Source of the DNA: a bacterium
GTDB taxonomy: Bacteria; Bacillota; Clostridia; Christensenellales; Aristaeellaceae
Direction of reading: 5' to 3'
Assembly: GCA_004563405.1 (NCBI GenBank)
Contig: SFTH01000012.1
Location: forward strand, 1 to 64,000
DNA length: 64,000 nt
Shown here: piece after piece, positions 10,681 through 19,395 of the stretch
Position numbering within the stretch: position 1 is the first letter of the stretch
Layout: the number at the start of each line of letters is the position of its first letter
Notes under the pieces: model-generated
What the model saw: only the letters and a program-made list of their open reading frames with translations
Told to the model about the DNA's origin: nothing
The model's database searches: none
Position numbers and translations under genes: made by a program

Positions 10681-11568
10681 ATGCAGACGCTCATCGGAAC
10701 CCTGATCAACGGTCTTGCACTCGGTATGGCATACGCGCTGATTGCCGTTGGCTATTCGATGGTGTTCGGTGTTCTCCGACTCATCAATTTCTCACACAGC
10801 GCGGTTTACGCCTTCGGTGCGTACATGGTCTACTTCTTCGTCTCCCTCAACTTCGGCCTGCTGCCCGCCGTGATCGTCGCGGTGGTGCTCTCCGGCCTGC
10901 TGGCGCTCACCATCGACAAGGTGGCGCTGGAGCCCCTCAGAAAGAAAAAATCCATACCGATCGCGACCCTGATCACGACCATCGGTATGTCCTTCATAAT
11001 TCAGAACGTACTGTCCATCGACTATGTGTTCGGCAGCGAGAAGCGCCCCTTCCCGTCCATGAACCTCTTTGGCAACATCTCCATCGGCAACATCACCATC
11101 CAGTCCAGCCAGATCATCATGCTGATCGTGGCGGTGATCCTGCTGGTGATCCTGACCTTCCTGGTGCAGAAGACGAAGATCGGTCTGGCCATGCGCGCCA
11201 CCGAGCAGAACACCAAGGCGGCCAACCTGATGGGCATCAACGTCAACTTCGTCATCTCCTTCACCTTCTTCATCGGCGGCGCCTGCGCCGCGATCGCGGG
11301 CGCGCTCATCGGCGGCTACTATCAGGTCATCTCGCCCACCATGGGCTCCACCATCGGCCTGAAGGCCTTCGCGGCGGCGGTCGTGGGCGGCATCGGAATC
11401 CTGCACGGCTCCGTGGTCGGCGGCCTGGTGGTCGGCGTAGCGGAGTGCCTGGCGGCCCAGTACCTGGGCAGCAACGTGCGCGATCCCATGGCCTTCGTGA
11501 TTCTGATCCTGATCCTCATCATCAAGCCGACCGGTCTGTTCGGCAAGAAAGGCGTAACAAAGGTGTAA
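10681..11568 (+). CDS. livH: Branched-chain amino acid-type ABC permease LivH
   Basis: This 295-residue inner-membrane permease has about eight hydrophobic segments. LINGLALGMAYALIAVGYSMVFGVLRLINFSHS is the typical LivH start (quoted in two parts here: a hydrophobic first helix, then LRLINFSHS). The AMRATEQN/AANLMGINVN cytoplasmic loop contacts the ATPase. FAAAVVGGIGILHGSVVGG near the end is typical of the family. ATG 10681 has an in-frame stop (TGA 10672) just upstream and lacks a good ribosome site; AGAAAGGGG lies too far away (10633). Translation may therefore start weakly. Confidence 0.9.
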   Translation: MQTLIGTLINGLALGMAYALIAVGYSMVFGVLRLINFSHSAVYAFGAYMVYFFVSLNFGLLPAVIVAVVLSGLLALTIDKVALEPLRKKKSIPIATLITTIGMSFIIQNVLSIDYVFGSEKRPFPSMNLFGNISIGNITIQSSQIIMLIVAVILLVILTFLVQKTKIGLAMRATEQNTKAANLMGINVNFVISFTFFIGGACAAIAGALIGGYYQVISPTMGSTIGLKAFAAAVVGGIGILHGSVVGGLVVGVAECLAAQYLGSNVRDPMAFVILILILIIKPTGLFGKKGVTKV

Positions 11569-11571
11569 CGT

Positions 11572-12657
11572 ATGAAGAAGAATATCGGTACGATCAAGCA
11601 GAACGGCTTCTTGTACGTTTTTGAGCACTTCATCGACGCATACAAGCCGGTCTTCATCCTCCTGATTGCCCTCGTCGCAATCGCGTTCCCCTTCACCCCC
11701 ATCGCAGACCGCTCCACCCAGCGCATCGTCATCATGATCCTGCTGTACAGCATGCTGGGCATGGGCCTGAACGTGCTCACGGGCTACACGGGCCTGGTCT
11801 CCCTGGGCCACGCGGGCTTCTACGGAATCGGCGCGTACTGCTGCGCCATCCTGACCACCAAACTGGGCTGGTCCTTCTGGCCGGCGCTGCTGGCGGGCGG
11901 TTGCTTTACGGCCGTCATCGGCTTTTTGCTGGGCCTGCCCACGCTGCGCCTTTCGGGCACCTACCTCTCCATCGTCACCCTGGGCTTCTGCGAAATCGTT
12001 CAGATGATCCTCAAGCAGTGGGAGAGCGTGACCAACGGCAACTACGGCATCCGCAACATTCCCAAGCCGGTCTTCTTCGGCTTTGAGTGCAAGCTGCAGA
12101 ACGGCGGCTTCTACTTCATCGTTCTGGCGCTGGTGGTGCTGACGGCCCTGGCCTGCATGGCCATCAAGAAGTCCAAGGCGGGCCGCGCGTTCCTGGCCAT
12201 CAAGGACGACGAGCTGGCCGCCACGATGATGGGCATCAAGACCGCCCGTTACAAGATTCTCTCCTTCGTCATCTCCGCGTTCATCACGGGCATTGCCGGC
12301 GGCTTCTACTCCGTGATTAACAACGGCTACATCGAGCCCACGAACTTCGTGTTCAACATCTCGGTGCTGATCATCTCCGTGGTGGTCGTGGGCGGCCTGG
12401 GCACCATCCGCGGCATGTTCTTCGGCGCGGCGCTGCTGCAGCTGTTCCCCCAGGTGTTCCGCTTCCTGAACGAGTGGCGCTTCGTGATCTACGGCGTGCT
12501 GCTGGTGGTCATGATGCAGTTCCGCCCCCAGGGCGCGCTGGGCTGGCAGTCCACCCTGCCCTACAAGCTCTCCAGGCGCACGCGCGCGACGCTGAAGGAG
12601 CACGGCATTGAACCCACCGACGCCATTGCGGCCGGGGAGAAAGGAGCGCAGGCATGA
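11572..12657 (+). CDS. livM: Branched-chain amino acid-type ABC permease LivM
   Basis: This 361-residue permease is the partner of LivH. GMGLNVLTGYTGLVSLGHAGFYGIGAY is the LivM signature (residues about 63-90). The coupling-loop region is AGRAFLAIKDDELAATMMG. The C-terminal soluble tail (RTRATLKEHGIEPTDA) is usual. It begins three bases after the livH stop behind AAAGGTG, and its stop overlaps the livG start (ATGA), so translation is coupled. Confidence 0.92.
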   Translation: MKKNIGTIKQNGFLYVFEHFIDAYKPVFILLIALVAIAFPFTPIADRSTQRIVIMILLYSMLGMGLNVLTGYTGLVSLGHAGFYGIGAYCCAILTTKLGWSFWPALLAGGCFTAVIGFLLGLPTLRLSGTYLSIVTLGFCEIVQMILKQWESVTNGNYGIRNIPKPVFFGFECKLQNGGFYFIVLALVVLTALACMAIKKSKAGRAFLAIKDDELAATMMGIKTARYKILSFVISAFITGIAGGFYSVINNGYIEPTNFVFNISVLIISVVVVGGLGTIRGMFFGAALLQLFPQVFRFLNEWRFVIYGVLLVVMMQFRPQGALGWQSTLPYKLSRRTRATLKEHGIEPTDAIAAGEKGAQA

Positions 12658-13433
12658 GCTTTCTGAATGTTGAAAACATTACCATCCAGTTCGGCGGTCT
12701 GCGCGCCGTGGACAACGTCAGCTTCCATGTGGACCAGGGCGAAATCGTCTCCCTGATCGGCCCCAACGGCGCGGGCAAGACCACGGTGTTCAACATGCTC
12801 ACCGGCGTGTACGAGCTCACCGAGGGCAAGATCAGCTTCATGGACGAGCGCATCGATGGCAAGACGCCCCAGGAGATCGTGACCCGGGGCATCTCCCGAA
12901 CCTTCCAGAACCTGCGCCTCTTCCCCAAGATGCGCGTCATTGAAAACGTTTTGGTGGGTACCCACATCAACACCAAATACAACTTCTTCCAGGGCCTCTT
13001 CCGCACCCCCGCCTTCCGCAGGGAGGAGAGCGACAAGACCGTCCGGGCCATCGAAATTCTCAATTCCATCGGCCTGGAGAAGTATATTAACAGCTACGCC
13101 GAGAGCCTGCCCTACGGCGAGCAGCGCAAGGTGGAAATTGCCCGCGCCATGGCGACGGACGCAAAGCTGCTGCTGCTGGACGAGCCCGCCGCCGGCATGA
13201 ACCCCGCCGAGAGCGAGGAGCTGCTGCGCTTCATCCGGCATCTGAAGGAGATCGGCTATACGGTACTGCTCATCGAGCACGACATGAACGTGGTCATGAA
13301 CATCTCCGACCGCATCTATGTGCTGGACCACGGCAAGCTCATCGCCGACGGCCTGCCGGAGGAGATTGCCAACAACGAACAGGTCATCCATGCCTACCTT
13401 GGAGGGGAGCGTGAAAAGAATGCTGAAAATTGA
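12654..13433 (+). CDS. livG: ABC transporter ATPase LivG
   Basis: The 259-residue ATPase energises the LivHM permease. The Walker A is GPNGAGKTT at about residues 37-45. The Q-loop region ISRTFQNLRLF follows. The signature is LPYGEQRKVEIARAM (YGEQ in place of SGGQ, usual for LivG). Walker B is LLLLDEPAAGMNP, and the switch histidine is in LIEHDM. ATG 12654 overlaps the livM stop and has AAAGGAG upstream. Confidence 0.94.
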   Translation: MSFLNVENITIQFGGLRAVDNVSFHVDQGEIVSLIGPNGAGKTTVFNMLTGVYELTEGKISFMDERIDGKTPQEIVTRGISRTFQNLRLFPKMRVIENVLVGTHINTKYNFFQGLFRTPAFRREESDKTVRAIEILNSIGLEKYINSYAESLPYGEQRKVEIARAMATDAKLLLLDEPAAGMNPAESEELLRFIRHLKEIGYTVLLIEHDMNVVMNISDRIYVLDHGKLIADGLPEEIANNEQVIHAYLGGEREKNAEN

Positions 13434-14151
13434 GAATCTGAACGTCTCCTACGGCCCGATTCACGCCCTGAAGGGCATCAACATGGAGGTCAACGAGGGC
13501 GAAATCGTGACGCTGATCGGCTCCAACGGCGCAGGCAAGTCCACCACGCTGTCGGCGATCACGGGCCTGGTGAAGTCCCAGTCCGGCTCCATTACCTTCA
13601 AGGGAAAGAACATCACCAACATCCCCGCCTTTCGGATCGTGGAGCAGGGCATCAGCCTCTCCCCCGAGGGCCGCGAGGTATTCCCGGCGCTGACGGTGCA
13701 CGAAAACCTGCGCCTGGGCGCATACTCCCGCAAGGACAAGGGCGGCATTCAGGCCTCCTACGACCGCGTGTATGAGCTCTTTCCCCGCCTGAAGGAGCGC
13801 GTGAACCAGACTGCGGGCACCCTTTCCGGCGGCGAACAGCAGATGCTGGCCATCGGCCGCGCGCTGATGACCGAGCCGAAGCTGCTGCTGCTGGACGAGC
13901 CCAGCATGGGCCTGGCGCCGAACCTGGTGCTGATGATCTTCGACCTGATCGAGTCCATCAACAAACAGGGCACCACCATCCTTCTGATCGAGCAGAACGC
14001 CAACATGGCGCTCTCCATCGCCAACCGCGCCTACGTTCTGGAGACCGGCAACATCGTCATCGAGGGCCCGGCCGCGGAGCTCGCGCGGGATCCCCGGGTC
14101 AAGAACGCCTATCTGGGCGGCAAGGGCGCCGCGCAGAAGGCCCAAGCGTAA
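13420..14151 (+). CDS. livF: ABC transporter ATPase LivF
   Basis: The 243-residue second ATPase of the system opens with MLKIENLNVSYGPIHALKG. Walker A is GSNGAGKST. The signature is LSGGEQQMLAIGRAL, Walker B LLLLDEPSMGLAP, and the H-loop is replaced by LIEQN, as in other LivF proteins. ATG 13420, behind GGAGGGGAG, is the correct start. It overlaps livG by 14 bases, while the open frame extends upstream without meaning. The kinase gene begins 54 bases after its stop. Confidence 0.94.
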   Translation: MLKIENLNVSYGPIHALKGINMEVNEGEIVTLIGSNGAGKSTTLSAITGLVKSQSGSITFKGKNITNIPAFRIVEQGISLSPEGREVFPALTVHENLRLGAYSRKDKGGIQASYDRVYELFPRLKERVNQTAGTLSGGEQQMLAIGRALMTEPKLLLLDEPSMGLAPNLVLMIFDLIESINKQGTTILLIEQNANMALSIANRAYVLETGNIVIEGPAAELARDPRVKNAYLGGKGAAQKAQA

Positions 14152-14205
14152 ATCCGCCGGGCGACTTCGCCCGCGCCACTATCCAACTTCAAAGGAGAAG
14201 CAACC

Positions 14206-15960
14206 ATGAAGAAGATTATCAACAATCCCAGCAACGTGGTCAGCGAAATGCTCGCGGGTCTCGCCAGGGCGAACCCCGCGGTGGTCTACCTGGGCGAGGG
14301 CGTGGAGGTCATCGCCCGCAGGGAAAAGAAGCGCGGCAAGGTCGGCCTGATCTCCGGCGGCGGCAGCGGCCACGAACCGGCCCACGCGGGCTATGTGGGC
14401 AAGGGCATGCTGGATGCGGCCGTGGCCGGCAACGTGTTCGCCTCCCCCTCTCCGGACCGCATCATCGAGGGCATCAAGGCCGCGGACTCCGGCGCGGGCG
14501 TGCTGATGATCATCAAGAATTACTCCGGCGACATCATGAACTTCACCATGTCCGGCGACATGGCCGCCCTGGACGGCATCAAGACCGACTATGTGGTCGT
14601 GAAGGACGACGTGGCGGTGGAGGACAGCACCTATTCCACCGGTCGCCGCGGCATCGCGGGCACCGTGTTCGTCCACAAGATCGCCGGCGCCGCCGCCGAA
14701 TCCGGCAAGGATCTGGCGGGTGTGAAGGCCGCCGCCGAGAAGACCATCGCCAACATCCGCACCATGGGCATGGCCATGAGCTCCTGCATCCTGCCCGGCG
14801 TGGGCAAGCCCGGCTTCACCCTGGCCGAGGACGAGATTGAAATCGGCATGGGCATCCACGGCGAGCCCGGCATCAGCCGCGAAAAGATGTCCACCGCGAA
14901 GGAGCTGGCCGAAAAGCTGCTGGGCAAGATCTTCGCCGACACCGACATCTACGACGGCGCGGAGGTCGCCGTGATGGTCAACGGCCTGGGCGGCACCCCC
15001 CTGATGGAGCTCTACATCCTCAACAACGAGGTGCAGAAGATCCTCGAGGAGAAGGGCATCAAGTGCTACAAGACCTTCGTGGGCAACTACATGACCGCCC
15101 TGGAGATGGCCGGCGCGTCCGTGACGCTGCTCAAGCTGGACGACGAGCTGAAGGGCTATCTGGACTATCCCAGCGAGGCCCCCGCCTTCCGCGTGGCCGG
15201 CACGATCGCCGGCGGCGAGGCCGAAGCCGAAGCCGTGGAAGTGAAGGCCGCCGGACACAGCGCCGGGGAAGAGGCCGTCGCGACCTCCGCTCCGGAGGTG
15301 GACGAGGACAGCACGCCCTTCCGCCTGACCGCCCAGGACTACGTCAATTACATCAACGTCACTGCAAAGAAGATCGCCGAGAACGAGGAATATGTGTCCG
15401 CGCTGGACGCGGCCACCGGCGACGGCGACCACTGGGCCAACATCAACATGGGCTTTGAAAACCTGGTCGCCGCGGGCGACGAGATGCGCCAGATGAAGAT
15501 CTGCGACGTGTTCAAGACCATCGGCATGCTGATGATGAGCAAGATCGGCGGATCCTCCGGCGTGCTCTACGGCGGCGCGTACATGAACGCGGCCCGCAGC
15601 TGCGCGGGCAAGGAGACCCTCACCAACCGCGGCCTGTGCCGCGCGCTGGACGCCATGGTCACCGACATGATGGCGCGCGGCAAGGCCGAGCCCGGCATGA
15701 AGACCATGATCGACGCCCTCTATCCGGCGGTGCAGGCCTACAAGGCCGCGCTGGAGGCCGGCAAGGGCGCGAAGGAGACCCTGGAGGCCGTGAAGAAGGC
15801 CGCCATCGACGGCGCGGAGGCCACACGCGACATGAAGTGCGTGAAGGGTCGCGCCAGCTACCAGACCAACAAGGGCGTCGGTCACCTGGATGCGGGTGCA
15901 GTCACCATGAGCTACCAGATCGAATGCCTTTGCGATTACATCGCGGCCAAGCTCATTTGA
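14206..15960 (+). CDS. dhaK: Two-domain dihydroxyacetone kinase (DhaK-DhaL fusion)
   Basis: The 584-residue protein joins a DhaK domain (residues about 1-330) and a DhaL domain (about 375-584) through an Ala/Glu-rich linker, the layout of ATP-dependent single-chain DHA kinases. DhaK shows LISGGGSGHEPAHAGYVG (active-site glycines and His) and GMGIHGEPG. The His is residue 218, the position that binds the ketone covalently in known enzymes. DhaL shows DAATGDGDHWANINMG (the Asp residues hold the Mg-ATP) and GGSSGVLYGG. AAAGGAG precedes ATG 14206. It follows livF by 54 bases and probably belongs to the same transcript. The true substrate could be DHA or another short-chain carbonyl compound. Confidence 0.9.
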   Translation: MKKIINNPSNVVSEMLAGLARANPAVVYLGEGVEVIARREKKRGKVGLISGGGSGHEPAHAGYVGKGMLDAAVAGNVFASPSPDRIIEGIKAADSGAGVLMIIKNYSGDIMNFTMSGDMAALDGIKTDYVVVKDDVAVEDSTYSTGRRGIAGTVFVHKIAGAAAESGKDLAGVKAAAEKTIANIRTMGMAMSSCILPGVGKPGFTLAEDEIEIGMGIHGEPGISREKMSTAKELAEKLLGKIFADTDIYDGAEVAVMVNGLGGTPLMELYILNNEVQKILEEKGIKCYKTFVGNYMTALEMAGASVTLLKLDDELKGYLDYPSEAPAFRVAGTIAGGEAEAEAVEVKAAGHSAGEEAVATSAPEVDEDSTPFRLTAQDYVNYINVTAKKIAENEEYVSALDAATGDGDHWANINMGFENLVAAGDEMRQMKICDVFKTIGMLMMSKIGGSSGVLYGGAYMNAARSCAGKETLTNRGLCRALDAMVTDMMARGKAEPGMKTMIDALYPAVQAYKAALEAGKGAKETLEAVKKAAIDGAEATRDMKCVKGRASYQTNKGVGHLDAGAVTMSYQIECLCDYIAAKLI

Positions 15961-15991
15961 GCCGCAGGAACGAAAAAAGGAGTAGAGAACC

Positions 15992-16492
15992 ATGAGCGAG
16001 ATCAAGAACAACAACGTCCCCACCAAGACTGACGAGAACACCACCAAGATGCGCGGCTTCATCGAGCATCGCGCCACCTGGATGGGCCTGCTGATCGACG
16101 AGGCCAAGAAGGCCGGCCTGAGCACCGAGTTCGCCCACAAGGCCATTCTGCGCTGCGGCTGCTTCCACGGCAACAACAAGTACTCCCGCACCGACGATCT
16201 GACCAAGTTCGCGCCCGAGTTCGCCAATCCCGACGTTGTTGACATCTTTGAAATGGAGATCCTGGAGCAGAGCGAGAAGGCCCTGAATATCGACTTCCAC
16301 TACTGCCCCCTGCTGGCTGCGTGGCGCAAGCTGGGCCTGCCCGAGGAGGACATGCCCGAGCTGTGCGACATCGCCATGGACGGCGACCGCGGCATCATCT
16401 CCACCTACGCCAACGAAGGCTTCTCCTTCGAGCTGGGCAAGACCCTGGCCAAGGGCGACGACGTGTGCCAGATCCGCATCTCCAAGAAATAA
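15992..16492 (+). CDS. L-2-amino-thiazoline-4-carboxylic acid hydrolase-like protein
   Basis: The 166-residue protein fits the ATC-hydrolase-like family (PF14196). RCGCFHGNN, then the conserved core FHYCPLLAAWRKLGL, then LCDIAMDGDRGIIS and ELGKTLAKGDDVCQIRI are all present. The one studied member opens the thiazoline ring on the way to L-cysteine, but most homologues are untested and may act on other compounds. AAAAAGGAG lies upstream of ATG 15992, 31 bases after dhaK. It is the last gene of the putative liv-dhaK transcript, with a terminator following. Confidence 0.75.
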   Translation: MSEIKNNNVPTKTDENTTKMRGFIEHRATWMGLLIDEAKKAGLSTEFAHKAILRCGCFHGNNKYSRTDDLTKFAPEFANPDVVDIFEMEILEQSEKALNIDFHYCPLLAAWRKLGLPEEDMPELCDIAMDGDRGIISTYANEGFSFELGKTLAKGDDVCQIRISKK

Positions 16493-16514
16493 TTCCAGGC
16501 CCAACCAAATCTCA

Positions 16515-16547
16515 GCCCGCCGGCCCGCAACCGGCGGGCCTTCTTCA
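16515..16547 (+). terminator. Intrinsic terminator of the liv-dhaK operon
   Basis: GCCCGCCGG (16515-16523) pairs with CCGGCGGGC (16531-16539) around a 7-base loop and is followed by CTTCTTCAT. Confidence 0.8.
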
Positions 16548-16631
16548 TGTTCTGGAGCGCGCGCTTTTGTTATTTTTTGCTTGCAAAGATTCAACATTTG
16601 ATGTAAACTTGAATGGGTAAGCAGGAACAGC

Positions 16632-16649
16632 GCCCGAAGATTTTCGGGC
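16632..16649 (+). promoter_or_regulatory. Hairpin abutting the ribosome site of the rubrerythrin-like gene
   Basis: GCCCGAA (16632-16638) and TTCGGGC (16643-16649) pair around a 4-base loop and end two bases before GGAGG. A weak promoter, TTGCAA-N17-TAAACT (16581-16609), lies upstream. The stem could affect ribosome access. Confidence 0.45.
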
Positions 16650-16662
16650 AGGAGGTATGCAC

Positions 16663-17148
16663 ATGTTTCACACTTTCAGCGATCTGGAGGGCATCCGCAT
16701 CGCCATTGAAATGGAGCGGCGCGGGGAGTCCTTTTACCGGCGCGCGGCGCGGGTCAGCCGGTCGGCGGAGACCATCGCACTGCTCAACGCCCTCGCGGGG
16801 GACGAGACGAATCACCGCGCGGAGTTTGAGCGCCTGTACCGGCGGGAAGCCGAAGGCGGCCTCTCCGAGGCCGCCTACGACGACGAAACCAACGCCTACC
16901 TCACCGCAATCGCCGCAGAGGTGGTCTTTCCAGAGGGCCTGATGGGCCTCAAGGACGCGGGCTTCGAGGATCCCGTGGCCGTGCTGGCGAGCGCCATCGC
17001 CTCGGAGAAGGATTCCATCCTCTTCTACACCGAGCTGCAGAGCTGCACGACGGACGCGCACGCCCGCAGCGTATTTGGCGAAATTGCGCGCCAGGAGCGC
17101 GGACATCTGTTCCGCCTCCAACGCCAGCTGGAACTGATCTCCAGGTAA
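16663..17148 (+). CDS. Rubrerythrin-like ferritin-fold di-iron protein
   Basis: The 161-residue four-helix protein has the di-iron ligand pattern of rubrerythrin and related ferritin-like proteins. E is in AIEMERRGESFYRR, E-x-x-H in GDETNHRAEF, E in IASEKDSILFYTEL, and E-x-x-H in RQERGHLFRL. There is no C-terminal rubredoxin domain. Likely roles are peroxide reduction or oxygen-damage protection in the cytoplasm. ATG 16663 is preferred over ATG 16657 because GGAGG (16651-16655) is seven bases from the former and touches the latter. Confidence 0.82.
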   Translation: MFHTFSDLEGIRIAIEMERRGESFYRRAARVSRSAETIALLNALAGDETNHRAEFERLYRREAEGGLSEAAYDDETNAYLTAIAAEVVFPEGLMGLKDAGFEDPVAVLASAIASEKDSILFYTELQSCTTDAHARSVFGEIARQERGHLFRLQRQLELISR

Positions 17149-17183
17149 AACAATACTTTTTTTGAATATGGGAGGAAGCAACC

Positions 17184-18911
17184 ATGGATGCAATGCAGGT
17201 CTACCGCCAGTGGCTCACCGACTTCGCCAACGACCCTGAGACCGTCGCCGATCTGAAGGCCATCGAGAACGATCCCGCCGAAATTGAGGATCGCTTCTAT
17301 CGCGAGCTGGAATTCGGCACCGCAGGCATGCGCGGCGTGCTGGGCGCCGGAACCAACCGCCTGAATATTTACAACGTGCGCCGGGTGACCCGCGCGCTGG
17401 CCAAGTACATTCTCACCACGCCGGACGGCAAGGACAAGGGCGTTGCCATCGCCTACGACAGCCGCAACATGTCCGACGTGTTCGCCAGGCAGGCCGCGCT
17501 GGTGCTCTGTGCCGCGGGCGTGAAGGTGTTTCTGTTTGAATCCCTGCGCCCCGTGCCGGTGCTGTCCTTCACCATCCGCCACCTGAAGTGCATCGCGGGC
17601 ATCGTAATCACCGCCAGCCACAACCCGAAGCAGTACAACGGCTACAAGGCCTACTGGACCGACGGCGGCCAGATGCCGCCCGAGTCCGTCAAGGGCATCA
17701 CCGACCGCATCCCCGAGACCACCTACGCCGAGTCCGTTCCCATGGACGAGCAGGCGGCCCTCGACGCGGGACTGCTCAACTACATCGGCAAGGATGTGGA
17801 CGACGCCTACATCGCCGCCGTGAAGAAGCTGTCTGTCAACCCCGAGCTGGCCCGCGAGGTGGGCAAGGATCTGAAGATCGTCTACACGCCCCTGCACGGC
17901 TCCGGCAACATCCCGGTGCGCCGCATCTTCGACGAAATCGGCATGAAGAACGTCTACGTGGTTCCCGAGCAGGAAAAACCGGACGGCAATTTCCCCACCG
18001 TGCGCGTGCCCAATCCCGAGGAGAGCGACGCCTTCCGTCTGGCCCTGCAGATGCAGAAGGAGCTGGGCGCGGATCTGTGCGTGGGCACCGACCCCGACTG
18101 CGACCGCGTGGGCATCGCCTGCATGACCGCCGACGGCACGCCCCGCCTGCTCAACGGCAACCAGATCGGCTGCGTGCTGCTGCACTACATCCTCTCCCAG
18201 AAGAAGGAGCGCGGCGAGCTGCCGGAGAACGCCGCCGCCGTCACCACCATCGTCTCCACCAACATGGCCGCAGCCATTGCAAAGTCCTTCGGCTGCAAGA
18301 TGATCGAGGTGCTCACGGGCTTCAAGTACATCGCCGAGCAGATTCACCTGTTCGAGACCACCGGCTGCAACACCTTCATGTTCGGCTTCGAGGAGAGCTT
18401 CGGCTACCTCAGCGGCACCGACGTGCGCGACAAGGACGGCGTGAACGCCTGCATGCTCATCGCCGAGGCGGCCTGCTATTATAAAAAGAACTTTGGCAAG
18501 ACCCTGGTGGACGCCATCGACATGCTCTACCAGCAGTACGGCTACTACGGCGACAAGGTCGTGTCCTTCGTCTGCCCCGGCAAGGACGGTCTGGCCACCA
18601 TGCAGAACCTGATGGCGAGCCTGCGGGACAACCCGCCCGCCGAGATCGGCGGCGCGAAGGTCGTGGCCCTGCGCGACTACCAGAAGTCCACCCGCGTGGA
18701 GGGCGACAAGGTCGAGACCCTGACCCTGCCCAAGAGCAACGTGCTCTACTTCGAGCTGGAGAACGACGCGTGGGTATGCGTGCGCCCCTCCGGCACCGAG
18801 CCCAAGATCAAGCTCTACGTCAACGCCGTCTCCGACGCGTCGGATAAGACCCAGGCGCTGCTCAAGGAGTACGCCGACGCCGCCGTGGAGATCCTCAACG
18901 GCAGGATGTAA
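17184..18911 (+). CDS. Phosphoglucomutase / phosphomannomutase (alpha-D-phosphohexomutase)
   Basis: The 575-residue enzyme interconverts hexose 1- and 6-phosphates. The phosphoserine loop is ITASHNPKQYNGYKAYW (near residue 146). The metal-binding loop is GTDPDCDRVGIA. The sugar-binding loop is GFEESFGY. The phosphate-binding C-terminal domain has RPSGTEPKIKLYV. The length matches the Firmicute PgcA type. ATG 17184 lies behind GGGAGGAAG. It is followed after one base by a small membrane-protein gene and was probably transcribed with it. Confidence 0.95.
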   Translation: MDAMQVYRQWLTDFANDPETVADLKAIENDPAEIEDRFYRELEFGTAGMRGVLGAGTNRLNIYNVRRVTRALAKYILTTPDGKDKGVAIAYDSRNMSDVFARQAALVLCAAGVKVFLFESLRPVPVLSFTIRHLKCIAGIVITASHNPKQYNGYKAYWTDGGQMPPESVKGITDRIPETTYAESVPMDEQAALDAGLLNYIGKDVDDAYIAAVKKLSVNPELAREVGKDLKIVYTPLHGSGNIPVRRIFDEIGMKNVYVVPEQEKPDGNFPTVRVPNPEESDAFRLALQMQKELGADLCVGTDPDCDRVGIACMTADGTPRLLNGNQIGCVLLHYILSQKKERGELPENAAAVTTIVSTNMAAAIAKSFGCKMIEVLTGFKYIAEQIHLFETTGCNTFMFGFEESFGYLSGTDVRDKDGVNACMLIAEAACYYKKNFGKTLVDAIDMLYQQYGYYGDKVVSFVCPGKDGLATMQNLMASLRDNPPAEIGGAKVVALRDYQKSTRVEGDKVETLTLPKSNVLYFELENDAWVCVRPSGTEPKIKLYVNAVSDASDKTQALLKEYADAAVEILNGRM

Positions 18912-18912
18912 G

Positions 18913-19197
18913 ATGCCGCTTTCCCTCAAGCTCACGACGTCTGCGCCGGAAATCCCCATCGAGGGCGCGGAAATGGTCGTGCCGCTGGTCTGCATCGGAA
19001 TCTTCTTTCTGATCGTCCTCGGCCTGCTGGCGTGGTTCTTCGTCATGATGAACCGCAGCGATGAAAGGAGCCGGGCGCGTCAGGAGAAGATGTACCGATC
19101 CCCGCTTCTGCGCAGGATGGCCGGATGCAGGGCCGCGCGCAGCATCTTTCCGAACAGCTTCGGCAGCTCCGCCTGGAAAAGCTGGCTGCGCAGGTGA
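18913..19197 (+). CDS. Small single-pass membrane protein of unknown function
   Basis: The 94-residue product has one clear membrane segment (VVPLVCIGIFFLIVLGLLAW, residues about 22-41) followed by a strongly basic tail. No family is recognised. It starts one base after the phosphoglucomutase stop, with only a weak AGGATG before it, and it ends 13 bases before a terminator, which supports this frame. Another frame downstream reads a heptad-like stretch (LSEQLRQLRLEKLAAQV), so a frameshift in the tail cannot be excluded. Confidence 0.5.
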   Translation: MPLSLKLTTSAPEIPIEGAEMVVPLVCIGIFFLIVLGLLAWFFVMMNRSDERSRARQEKMYRSPLLRRMAGCRAARSIFPNSFGSSAWKSWLRR

Positions 19198-19210
19198 GAC
19201 AAACGCACTC

Positions 19211-19253
19211 GGGAGCTTCGGCCGGAATCTCCGGCCGGGGCTCCCGCTCTTTT
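19211..19253 (+). terminator. Intrinsic terminator after the phosphoglucomutase unit
   Basis: GGGAGC-ttc-GGCCGG pairs with CCGGCC-gg-GGCTCCC and is followed by GCTCTTTTG. Confidence 0.8.
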
Positions 19254-19395
19254 GCGTTCCGCGTTTTTTTCCAGGTTTTTTCCGCCGGAGCTTGCAAATG
19301 GAGCGGGATTATTATACACTATGAATGGAAATTTGCGCTTCCGGGGGAGTGCATCCCCCTCGGAGGGCGCCGCGTCAATTTAGGAGGAAATCGAA

